Shown in pieces: positions 36,307-47,665 of a DNA stretch of 64,000 bases. This DNA is from Macrotrachela quadricornifera. Lineage: Eukaryota > Rotifera > Eurotatoria > Philodinida > Philodinidae. The DNA is taken from positions 237,980 through 301,979 of the forward strand of contig JAJEKB010021225.1 in NCBI GenBank assembly GCA_022393335.1, read 5' to 3'. The number at the start of each line of letters is the position of its first letter. The first letter of the stretch is position 1. The notes under the pieces were generated by a model, which was given only the letters and a program-made list of their open reading frames with translations, did not search any database and was not told the origin of the DNA. The position numbers were made by a program, and so were the translations under genes.

Positions 36307-37199
36307 TTAGAAATAACATAAAACCGTATAAACACTCACCAATGAATCATATTTTATCGCTTCTTTTGTGAAAGTACTAAATTTGATGAGACCTCTCTAT
36401 TGAACTTTACTTTCAAGAAGAATATCGAAAATCTTCAATGCTTAGCTATTTCATTTCCTCTATATTGAGCTTTTCAAAACACAAAACGATTTCGAAGCAA
36501 TGACGAAATGTAATGTTGTGTACCTTTTCATAAACTTTTTTGCTTTTTTTGTCGTTTATTTCATTAGTATGCTTAATGTCTTATAAATTTATATTCATTT
36601 GCTTACTGTGGTTATAATTCGAAGATTTCATCCAAACATTGAATGTAGTATGAATTTAATGAATGATTTTCTTCTTCCAATACCTTCAAGAATGATATAT
36701 CTCTAAGGATTGAGATAATTTATTAAGGAAATATAGATGTGATCTATGTAACAACGTCGGATTCCACTCACATATTGTTGGTCAAGCATGTAAAAAAAAT
36801 AGAAACATAGAAATACATTTATGTTAATTAAACAACCACTGGATCATTTTTGCTCTTTCTTAATTATGATAAAAAAGATATTGTTTTTAAAATATTCGTA
36901 GAGTCACTATATCGTGTATTTTTCGAGTAGTAATAATTTTCATTCATATAAACAAATTGTGTATTACTTATTCTATAAATACTCAAAGAACTAATCCAGA
37001 GTAGAAACATTCCGGTTTGATGCGTTATAGCAATTTCCGAGAAATTCGTTTTTCATCATATATATATGCAACGAGGTATATAGGGCATAATAGAAATTAA
37101 TTTCCAATTTCCTGGAAATCGCTCTAACGCATCATATGAAAGTTCCCTAAATGAAAATAACAAAAAATCGCATTCCTTATTTTATTAATAATGATAGGT
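36307..37199. other. Intergenic, downstream of the propeller gene; small MITE at ~37017-37141
   Basis: No clear AATAAA signal was seen just after the stop. A small palindromic repeat has TGATGCGTTATAGCAATTTCC (near 37020) mirrored near 37112-37137. The rest is AT-rich. Confidence 0.45.
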
Positions 37200-37880
37200 C
37201 TTATCAGCAAAATATTTCTATTACTAGTAAAAATGTGTTTATCTGCAAGATATGCTTTGATTACTAGATTGATTACTTATAAAGACATGCCCAGGAACAT
37301 CCTTTATGAAGTATATCAGTTTCTATTCTATCCATGAAAAAGTAAAATTATTTTGCTCAGATAATTAGTGGTACTTTCTAAGAACTCTCTCTCATATCGT
37401 CCGTATGAATTTAAAGTGTGAACATGCCACTGTTATTGGTAAAAAAATCAGCTCGTTTGCCCGATCCGTAGCGGAGATAATTGTTTTTTTCGTGTTATCG
37501 TGACTTTTGAGCCATTCCAGTGTGGTTCAAGAGTTGGTTTACCAAAATGGAAATTGAATATTTCCATTACAGCTCAAGCAAACAGCCTAAGGTTTTTACC
37601 AATGATAGAAGCAGGTTCAAGCTTCATATACATAAAGACATGCTTAGAGAGACTCTCTGTTAAGTATATTGTTTTATTTTCTATCGGTGAAAAAGTAATT
37701 TTTTTTGTTGAGATTAATAGTGATAGTTAACAAAGAATCTTCCTAGACATGTCTTTATGGATATGAAGCTTGTACATGCCTCTAACACTGGTAAAAAAAT
37801 CAGCTGCTTTGCTCGAGCCGCAAAGGAAATATTCAGTTTGTAATCTGTTACCTGACTTATGAGCCACCTTGTATACAAGG
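37200..37880. mobile_element. Two adjacent mariner-related MITE copies, diverged
   Basis: Both contain the subterminal words of the mariner at 19438: ATTGAATAT, TTTTTTACCA.TGATAGA-like and AAAGACATG. The second copy (about 37510-37880) has both ends, with an inverted half at 37735-37877 ending GAGCCACCTTG. The first (about 37255-37500) lacks its left part. No transposase frame was seen. Confidence 0.6.
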
Positions 37881-40570
37881 ACATAGAGCAAAGACATGAT
37901 AAATACGAAAAAAAGATAAATATATGTACATTGAAAAAGTTCAACAGAATATAACATGCGCCCGGAGTTATGAACAGCATCGCAGGATCGTATAGATTAC
38001 ATATATAGAGATATGTTATACTGTTATATTAGTAGAAGATAATATCAATTCATCTGTTTTTGTTACATCTGCCACCGAACAATATTTCTATAAAAGACAA
38101 GGTAGTCTAAAACAAAGTCTGTATGTGTATACATGTATTATATGGTCAAAAAATGTTTTCGCTATAGTTTCTTGGTGGACAGGCCTCAGCAGGTAATTGT
38201 TTTTATATTTGACATTAGGGCACTTGGTATAGCAAACCCACATAGTATCAGCCTCCAACTTGGGTCATCACTTCGGAACCTTCTCTTGTGAGAATCAATT
38301 CATTACAATATATTAGAAAAGAGAAAAGTACTATTCGATTAACGGAATAAAGATGGAACGATTGAGTATCCAGTTTTATTGGTAATCAGTTCACTAGACA
38401 GGACTGGCACTAGTGCATATCAACATGTTTTGATTTTATCTGTACTCAACTACTTTATTCAACCTCTCAAATTATACCTTTGACACTTCGATAAAGATAA
38501 TATGATGACGTCTGAAGAAAAATACTCTTTTCTTCTCGTCATTCAGCATCATTGATAGAACATTCCTAAGTTTTGTTTTACTGATTTTGACGCACAATGG
38601 TGCTCAAAAATCGATTGTACATTTAACAACTGACCTTGCATCTTTACTATCTCAAGATGAGTTTAAGAAATAAAACTAGTTTTTACCAAAATATAGCCTG
38701 GTTGTTATAGTTTATCTGGTGAAAATTTCATCCCGCTAAGTCGTATATTTATTGTACTAAGTCAAAAATAGTAAAAATGATCTTTCTTAATATTGTTTAA
38801 AATTGATTATACATTCCATGTAAAAATATATGAAAATTGCGCCAATGAAAATTCTTCATTTCATCTTTTTAAACAAGAACAAGTATTCAAAAAAGTTTTT
38901 AAAGAAATTTCATTTACTTTTTGTTTAAAACATCTTTCGAATACTTCTCTTTATTCGTTAGCATGAGAGAGATATTCTTCACGTGCACAGTTTTCGTGTA
39001 TTTTTACATAGAGTATACGATCAATTTTGAGCGCCTCTGTATATAAACTATAACACATAAAATTTATCTAAAATTCGATTTCCACCACTTATCGCAACGC
39101 TTTTTATCTATTTGTCCCATCTTGACAGATCAGCAGATCTACCGATGGCATCTGCTATATTGTCACAAATTACTCTTTCAGTCACCCATATATCTCTCTG
39201 CAGGCGGCTATTACCGAGACAGAGATAGCAACATCCCCATCGTTATTTATACGACTCGTCTGTATGATAATAATCGTTGACAATATGAAAAATGGTATGG
39301 TTGTTATAACGGATCACAAATTTTGAGTTTGAATTTAAATTCTTCTCTAATTTCTTTGAATGACAATCATTTACACACGATTCATTATGCACGAAGTTTT
39401 GGCTCGACGGATAAAAATGGTTCATTCCATATACTTGAAAATTGAACACTAATAATTCGTCAATGCTTTATTGAAATTCTTCTTTTATTATTGATCATTT
39501 GTCAACAGGAAATGATTGTAATAAAGGTATCCAAATGTGAAAAACATTCAAAGAAGAACGAGAAATTTTAGAAGTTTCTCAAAAATCCTAAAAATTTTGT
39601 AAGTTAGTGAGCAAAAGAAACAAAATTAGGCCGAATGTCATTTTTTGAAGTTCACTCATTTTGTTCCTTAACTTTTTCACTCTCTTATAATGTGTTCCAT
39701 CGAGCAAGTCATTTGTGACAACTCTACTTAGTATACAATGTCATATACTACGATATTCTGCGCTGAAGTTATTATATATACTGAAGAAGTAATAACATTT
39801 CAAGAATTTAATTTCACATTAGTAGCTAGGCAGATTAAATAGTTGTTCATAGATTTAAAAATATAAAAACTAACAATGCATTTCAATCGTGAATCAAGAG
39901 TAGTGTAGATCTTCTTTTTGATGTTGACTGCTGACTCGCTGAAAATTGTAGTGTTCCTTTCAAATTTGTTTGTTCTTGTAAAATACACTTCATCAATTTA
40001 GTTACAATACACAATATCCAGAGTTGGATAACTCGTTTAGAGATATTATGATCTACCAGAAAGTGAAAACCATATTAGTGATGTGGTAGAAAAATATCTT
40101 AGTATTTTCGCTAATACTAGACAATCAGATTACAAAAGAAATAGAACATAGTGTATGGAACAAATTGTAAAAGCATGAAATAAGTGTCCATCCAATTTTC
40201 CATGTTCATTGCTTAAGAATTATTAATCAACATTTGAAATATCTACATTTATATTGATACACCCATAATAAAGAGTTGTACTTGAGCTATGTATTTTCAT
40301 TCAATAAAAGGAAAAGATTGTTTTTATTGGAACAATGATAGAAGAAATTGATTCAGTAAACTACCGAATAGTTAAGTTACGTTAAAAGCAAGTTTTATCA
40401 TTAATTATCATATCGAAAAATGCAGTTCGATAATGATATTAGCTGACACACAATCTAAAGCTTTAATAGAAAAAATAAAATAATATACACATCAAAAGCA
40501 GAAAATATTATAGAGAGTATGTTTATCAGCGAATGATAATTGTTGATCTTTAGTAGAAATGTTGTCGACA
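37881..40570. other. Intergenic, no supported gene
   Basis: Mostly AT-rich and featureless. A protein-like stretch on the + strand at about 39200-39447 is interrupted by a stop and is listed among the rejected items. Other open frames here are short and lack motifs. Confidence 0.4.
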
Positions 40571-41122
40571 TCACATGTACTGTGGAGGTCGAGGCGAAGA
40601 GTAGGACATAGAATCTTGTCCTGGATAATACGTTGAAGTGGATGAATTCCAATTACCGAACCTTGTATTATAACCCTGATGATAATCAAATGATATGAAA
40701 AATATGTATAATGTAAAAGAAGAGTACTTCAGAACAAACATACTTGATCGTAAATATTCGGCTGTGTGTAATAAAAGTTAGACATCGAATTGGATTGATG
40801 TTTTGACTGACCGTAATCTTGATATGTTGTTCGATAAGGATTGAATGGACCAGCACCATGCCACCATTCTAAAAAATGTTGGTAAAAAGTTCAATTCTAA
40901 TGAATGAAAGAGACGCTTACGTTTCTTGTCTGTTATTTGATGTGGATAAGTCGACCATTGAATAGTCGAAGGTGCATTATTATAGGACATTGATCCTTGT
41001 GAAGTGAGATAGTTTGTCATTACTTCAGGAGGAATGGTTGATCGCTGAAGAAGAATTTGACCATTCGGTCCGATTTCCATATATCTCGGTGATTGATTAT
41101 TTTGATTGAATCTATTATCCAT
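40571..41122 (-). CDS. Small three-exon gene, 143-aa Gln/Asn/Ser/Tyr-rich protein, function unknown
   Basis: Reading on the minus strand, exon 1 is 41122-40921, exon 2 is 40868-40744 and exon 3 is 40675-40571. Introns of 52 and 68 bp have GT-AG ends, and phases 1 and 0 match. The 429 coding bases plus TGA give 143 residues with no stop. The protein starts MDNRFNQNNQSPRY, has a WWHGAGPFNPY core and ends SPRPPQYM. It is rich in Gln, Asn, Ser, Tyr and Pro, with no signal peptide, membrane helix or domain I recognise. The composition suggests a disordered, possibly RNA- or protein-binding peptide (inference). An ATTAAA on the minus strand at 40467-40462, about 105 bp past the stop, could serve for polyadenylation. 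The clean splicing of all three exons is the main support. Confidence 0.72.
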
Positions 41123-42577
41123 GATCGATTAAAAGAGTAGTGCTGAAATCTAAAACTCCAAATGGAATGTTTTTTATTCTGATGAAGTCTATATGTAAAA
41201 GCTTTGATTATTAAAAACTCTTTTCAAATAATAGTTTCTACCAAAAACAGTTTTTCTGCAGATAAAATCTTATATAAAGATCAAAAATTAACTCAATAGA
41301 TGTATACAAGTGTCGAAAAGTAACAGCGAAATAAGATATCTTGGTGGGAATTCAGTTAATAAATAGAAACAAATTATTTTAGAATGTCTATATTACGAGT
41401 CATCATTCCTTGTCTCCTTTATACAATCTAAAGAGTGTTGAAACAATGAAAAAATTGATCAATCCTTATGTAGTAATATGTGTCGAGGATCAAAACATTT
41501 TTCTTTATTTTTTTCTTTCCATGTCTATTACTGTGTTGTGATGACTGTGCTGTTTTTTTTAAAAGGATTTAAATTGTCAAGGTTGTTGATGCACGATCGA
41601 AAAAAACAATGAGAGAAATATGAATGCTGGCAGGTAATTGTATTTTCTGCCGTTCTCTCCGTTCAGTTCATGACGACGTATAGAAAGTGGCAAAAATGGA
41701 AATACAATGCATCTGTCAATTGCTGACATTCGAAAGAAATCTATGTCGTAGACAATTGTTTTTAATGAGAATGTTGTTATCTATTTCTCGAAGCCATGTT
41801 CGTGATATTCTCATAAATGGATATAACTGATTAATCTTACCATTGATTCTATGGTTGTAATACACTCAATTAAGGTTGATATTTGATTAATTTAATAATG
41901 TAACGTCAACGTTGTGTTATTTGGTTGCAACTAGTCTCTTTGCTTAGCAGAATTTTATCAGCAATGCTTGACTTGAGTCAAAAATTCAATAATCATAGAG
42001 CCTTTGATCGATTCAGAGTAATTAGAGTGATACAGAAAGTACAAGAATAGACAGCACTACTTCATGATTCCAAGTGAGGTTTTCTGATCGGAGAACTTCA
42101 ACACAAAAAATCTTTTTCTTTCAGTAAGGCGTGCTTGAAATTGATAGATATGATTCTATGAACTCAAAATTGTATGATTACTGAAGGTGTCAGAGATGAG
42201 AGTGAGATGAAAGTATCGTTATTACGGTTTCATTCTGGCTAAGGAAATCAGCAAGTGATTCCAGTCTCTATGCCATTGTATGTTTATAGTGAGCAAGCAT
42301 TAAATACATGCTACATTTTGGATCATTAATGTGATAGACAACAACTTATTTTTCATGTCTCACGCATTTGAATAAATATCACAGAAAATTTATCCTTGAT
42401 AATTCAGCTAGCCATCATTTTTTGAAGTAAAGTTATACATTAGCAACATTGGACTAGGTAATCATTTGTTGAGGTTCTTACATTAAGTAATGAAACACAT
42501 TACATTGAATTACACTTCGGTACCATTATGTTAAAACAACTGTGCATAGGTTATTGATATTGCTCTTTTAGATGTAC
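41123..42577. other. Intergenic upstream of the minus-strand gene, nothing recognised
   Basis: AT-rich sequence with no supported frame or repeat. It presumably includes the promoter of the small minus-strand gene, but no core element stood out. Confidence 0.4.
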
Positions 42578-43650
42578 TATGTCTTACGAGCGAACTACTC
42601 CATCTGATTCTGAGCTTTTGGCTATGGGTAGGCCTCAGTGAGGCTAAGAAAACCCTATAAGCGTTCGTCCCTATGGCTCGTTATTCCCGAGATATGACCA
42701 AAAATATATCGTAAAAGAAAGAGACTTTTTCATTTTTGAAGATTTTTTTGTCTAAATAGTTCTGTTTTAGTCTTTATATGGATAATTGAAGTAATTGCTA
42801 TTGTGCAGGAATTTTTAACACATAATTCTGTTCGAATGTTGAAGATCAAATTGTAGTTATTTAAGACTTACTGGCATGTGATGTTCTGGAGAAAGTAAGG
42901 GAAAAAGAGAGAAGAGGAAAATGACTGTCGATACTTGTTGACCACGTGTATCATATCGATATTAGGGAAGAACATTTAATGCATACTATATAATATAACG
43001 CCACTTTTCATTTTGTTTAAACAAATGATTGAAGCAATTGATATAGTAGTTATTCTATCTGAGCGAATCTCAAACAGAGATACTTATTAGTCAAAAAGGA
43101 AATAAGCAAATTAAAGAGCTTATCGAGTATCCTTTTGAAACTATTCAAACTTTCTTGTCTACCACATCGCTCAAAACTTAGGATGAATCTACATATATTG
43201 TTCTTGGTGTCGAAATGTATTATATTTTCATCACTTCTACGTAAACTATCATTATCATTAAACTTGCTTTTTTTCCACATATGCGACTTAAAATATTGTT
43301 TCATTTTGTGTTTTCAGTACATTAAGAAATTTATTGTTGTTGAAGTTTAAGTTTTCATAATCTAGATTAGTTGAAGATGAAAATATTGAACACTTTAATG
43401 GGTATAAATAAATCATTTTTTCTGATATACTCTAGGTTTCACAGTAATAGGAAAGCATATGTATACCAATCTGAAAATTTGAAAAATATATGCTTTTTTT
43501 ATGGTATGGTTTCGGTGATATCTCGAGAACAGCGCGCCATGGGGATGAACGCTTCTAGGGTTTTCTTAGTCTCACTGAGGCCTACCCATAGCCAAAAGAT
43601 GAAGCCAAAAGCTCGGAATCAGTTGGAGTAGTTTTCTCGTAAGTCTAATT
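42578..43650. mobile_element. 1.07 kb TIR element with ~130 bp arms
   Basis: The left arm (about 42578-42705) and right arm (about 43515-43650) are reverse complements with scattered differences. Both contain GGCTATGGGTAGGCCTCAGTG. The right arm has a small extra duplication of the TTTTGGC word. The interior has no recognisable transposase. Confidence 0.82.
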
Positions 43651-45805
43651 CATTCTATATACACAACCAGTATCAACACTTTATTTATCAAATATTTTAC
43701 TTTTTGTTGGAACAAAGTAAACATAAAACTTATTTCTTTTTAAATTTTTTATGCTTTGTTTTTTTTTGTAGATATTTTAAGGTAATAACGATAAATTTAA
43801 CTGATAATACAAATAAAATGAAATACTTTGATGATCATCATACAAGCGCGAATGCTTGCTTTAAGTGTTTATGAAGAAAAACGATAGCTACATAGTAAGA
43901 AAATGATGATTGTTTTTTTTAATTTAAAAGAAAATAAAATCTTTTTAGGCAACATCTTATTATGATGATTCAATTAGAACTTTTTAGTATTGATAAATAA
44001 ACATTAATAAATCACATGATAGTGAGTAAATTATTATAGAAATATTTTTAGTTCTATATTTAATTAGATTAATTTACAACGGATTCATCATTAGTTAAAA
44101 TCAACTGAAATAAAAAACGATCTTGTAGGTTTTTACTTTATTTTATTTGAATAAAGATTTTATATATGATATTTATAGATGTTAACTATTTCAGCACAGA
44201 ATACAGTTCAATTTTATGAAAGTAATAAATAAATGAAAAAAAAAACATGAAAATGACTCAATTGATGATGTTTTTTAGACAACATTTTTAAAACATTATT
44301 TTCTTTTAATTTTTTTCTTTTTAAAGATAATTAATTTAATTAGTTATTTACCATGTTTTACATTATTTATCATTATTTATGTAAATGGTCAATTATCTAC
44401 TATTAATGATTTTACTTTTGATGTTTGTATGAAGTAAAAAAGAAAAAAAAATTCTTCTTAACAAATAGAACAAGCTATGTCATATGCACTTTTAGATATA
44501 GAAAATGATCATTATTTAACAAATTCATTACTGTTAACACCAAAGATAAAATTAATTTGGATGGACTTTGCTTTTGTTTTTATTTTTATTGATAATTCGA
44601 ATTTTAATTTATTTAGTTTTTTGAATAATGGAAAATATTTTTATTTGGAAAAACCTGGTCATTTAAGTATGCTTAGACGTGCAAAAGAAAATCAATTTGA
44701 ACCAATACTAATTTCTAATCTTAAATAAGAAATGTATTATCTCGTGGTCTTGTACTGTGCTCACTTGTCTCAATCATTTCTATTTAATTAGTTTTATATC
44801 AAGTTGGTACCGCAAAAAGCTAAATTAAGGTTAAATTTTTCTTTTTTTTATATATTTTATTTATTTATTTGATTTTTTACAATAATTTTCTTGAATAAAA
44901 TTAATAATTTAACATATGCTGAAAAATTTTTTACGAACGTAAATGTTCTCTATGCTTTTGCTTTTAGATATGATCAAGTATTCAGAGCTGAAACAGATGA
45001 ATCAATATTACGTAAAACTTTATCGTGAAAGATGGGAGAAGCTTGTGATTGTGTTTCATTATGTTACGATCTCAAACAAGTTCTGTATTTCGACTGAAAA
45101 TGTTGCAAGAAATTTTTTTAATCTGATTTTTTTTAAATTTTATTTTAAGCTTGTTAATCTCTTCATCAACAACAAAAACAAACAAAATCAATTAAATATT
45201 CTCTTTCTCGTAGAGAAGAGTCTTGCAAACATAAATTGTCTGCTTGCTTGCTTGTATGCCCGCAGGGTCAAAAAACATTTTTTTAATATTTTCTAAAAAA
45301 CTTAACCAAAAAGTAATCGGGGTCGAGAAATCCAAATCTGATGTCAGTTTTTCGAAAAATTTTTTTGGATCCATTTTTTTACACAAAGAACCACTTTTTT
45401 TGCAAAAAAGAATTTTCTTATAAGGGTTGACCGAAGTGTAATCGGGGTCGAGGAATTCAAATCTGAAGTTAGTTGCATAAAAATTTTTTGAAAGTCAATT
45501 TTTGTAACAAACGACAAATTTTTAACAAAAAGCATTTGTTTTCATGAAGTTTGGTCAAAGGCACTTGAGGTCGACGAACTTGAATCTGACTTCGGTTTTT
45601 TAATTTTACAAATGAACAGCATGACGGTAGTTTAGACACACGATTTCTATGAGAAAGAGCTGAGCGCGTCGTTAGACGAGCGTTACTTGTTCGATAATTT
45701 AATTGTTAAATGTAGTTTTTATAAAGAAAATCATTTTTTTATTGTGAAATCAAAGTAAAACTACCCATTAGAAAATTTATTAACTGTCCATTTTTATTTG
45801 TTTAG
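43651..45805. other. Possible upstream exons of the following gene; not resolved
   Basis: Several short, protein-like, acceptor-preceded pieces appear on the + strand. One is at 43950-43987 (ATSYYDDSIRTF); another at about 44179-44219 (MLTISAQNTVQFYE); another at about 44464-44570 (EQAMSYALLDIENDHYL onward). A fourth near 44625-44728 contains FLNNGKYFYLEKPGHLSM, and a fifth near 44968-45025 contains YDQVFRAETDESILRKTLS. I could not join them in phase or recognise a family. Direct repeats with AATCGGGGTCGAG occur near 45315-45450. Confidence 0.3.
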
Positions 45806-46676
45806 ATTGCAAATAAATCTCCTCAATATATAAGAATAAATATTGGTCGTCATCTCAATAAACGAGGGTAAATTGCGTTTATATTTAATATTCTTTTTTG
45901 TATAAATATCTTTTTAGACGAGTAATTGGTATTGAACCTTTAATTAATAGATTTAAAGATGAAATTAGTTCTTTTGCTGGTCATAATCAAGCATCTATTA
46001 CCCTAAATCCAGCACCTTCTATTTATCAATATTATCATCCCCAGGTGATTGAATCCAACTGCCGTTTTCGGACCGTATACGGCTATTTTTGAGCCGTATT
46101 TCGCCGGAGTGTTGGCCACCGATTTCTGTATCGTATATACACCGTACACAACACCATATCTGACTCGTTTACGGCCGTATATATGCCGTATTCTCATTAA
46201 GGTACGACCGTTTCCGTACCGTACCCTTTCACCAGGGTTCAGTACCAGATTATGATAGTGAAATTTATGATCCAACATTAGGTGGTACTGCTACCAATTC
46301 TCATTCAGCATCAGGTGATGTTAGTGTGGTTTATCAAGTATTAGATGATGGTAGTACAAATTATGGTACAGCATCACGAGATAAAAATACAATTTATTGT
46401 GAAGCATCAGATGATATTGCTACTAATTCACATTCAGTACCAGATGATACTAGTGCAATTTGTCATGTATTAGGTCATGGTGGTACAAATTACATGCCAG
46501 TATCATATGATACAGGTGACATTTATTGTGATATATTAGGTGGTATTACTGCCAATTGTGATTTAGCACCGGTTAATGCTAGTGCTGTTTATCAAGTGTC
46601 AGATCATGCCAGTGCAATTGATTATGAATTATTTGATGATTATCATAACCAAAATGACTTATTTAATTCAATATAA
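45806..46676 (+). CDS. 3' exons of an unrecognised gene with degenerate Asp/Ser/Tyr tandem repeats
   Basis: Exons 45806-45867, 45918-46044 and 46236-46676 join in phase (2, then 0) through a 50 bp and a 191 bp intron and end at TAA. The first two encode a neutral segment (RHLNKRGRVIGIEPLIN) and APSIYQYYHPQ. The third encodes about 146 residues of loosely repeated units of 12-26 residues with patterns such as D..G/S....Y.V..D....N, rich in Asp, Ser, Thr, Ala and Tyr. No domain was recognised. The 5' part is unresolved, so this is partial. The 191 bp intron coincides with a short insertion described separately. Confidence 0.45.
46040..46237. mobile_element. 198 bp insertion with CCCAGGTGA / TCACCAGGG ends that acts as an intron
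   Basis: It is GC-richer than its surroundings and full of CCGTATA-type words in both orientations. The left end CCCAG|GTGA supplies a GT donor at 46045; the right end TCACCAG|GG supplies an AG acceptor at 46234-46235. Reading frames on both sides join in phase 0 across it. The ends match those of the larger insertion at 47981. Confidence 0.55.
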
Positions 46677-47649
46677 TATGTTTGAATAAATGCTACATAT
46701 TCTCCTCTTTTTTTTAAAATAAAGTCAATCATTTTCATCGCGCAATCAGTACAGTACTCTAAATCAAAAATCAAAAATAAATAAATAGGTATACGATCAT
46801 TATTACATTAAAAAACAGCTGATCGACATAAAAAAGAATAATTTGATATTACAATAAAGTGATCGAAAGAATATAAGCTAAGATGATTATGTCGAACACT
46901 AATAATTGATTCAGTAGATAATTAGCGGGAGTTTATGTTTTAATTCTATTCAAAGATTAGATCTTTTCTTGTTTTATGTTTATATACTTCTTATTTGAAA
47001 TCATGTAACTTAACTATGTTTAATTTTAAACATTAATGTAGAAAAACGTTAGTACACGTAACTGGCAGAAAGGAAGCGGATGACAATGAGACTATACTTT
47101 GTATTTTAATGGAAATTATTCGTTTTACTTGCATTTTGAATACCTTAAATATATTTTATTGAAATTATAAATATAAATCGATATGAACAGACATAAAAAT
47201 TTGTCTCTTACAACATTTAGGTGAAACTTAAAAATGAAATAATATTTTTTTTTCTAAAAAAATATCCTCTCAAAAATGAATAAAATTGTAGTCATATAAG
47301 GATGTATATTACAATATGAAAAATGAGAAAATTTCTTGTTTGTTTATTCACGTATTAAATGATAGATTAAACAAAAAATAAGAGAAAAAAGATCATTCCG
47401 TCGGCTATAGATTTATTCATTGTCAATTCAGACTATCATTCCTCTTTCTTACACCCTATCGATTAGACGTATTTTTTCGTATTCTTTTTCTTGTATACAT
47501 TAAAAGGTCAAACAAGGACACTTTTAGCTTGGAAAAAAAAATCCATATAGATATCGATTTACTTAATTAACAAACTATTAAAATATCACCAAACGATTAA
47601 CTAATTAATTAACTAATTAGTTAATTAATCAATTAAAAACAGTTCTATC
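46677..47649. other. Intergenic, nothing recognised
   Basis: AT-rich. TTAATTAA-type simple sequence at 47590-47635 adjoins the LINE 5' end. Confidence 0.4.
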
Positions 47650-47665
47650 TGACAACACCATTATC

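Noticed and set aside
37500..37980. Overlapping open frames on both strands
   Set aside because: They fall on MITE arms and mirror each other; no protein family is recognisable.
39200..39447. Protein-like + strand stretch (GYYRDRDSNIPIVIYTTRLY, later NGSQILSLNLNSS)
   Set aside because: It contains a TGA, needs a frameshift to extend upstream, has no supported splice sites and no family I know. It could be a remnant exon but cannot be supported.
46003..46278. Open frames on both strands through the CCGTATA-rich block
   Set aside because: The repeated palindromic words keep several frames open; the block is better explained as an insertion removed by splicing.
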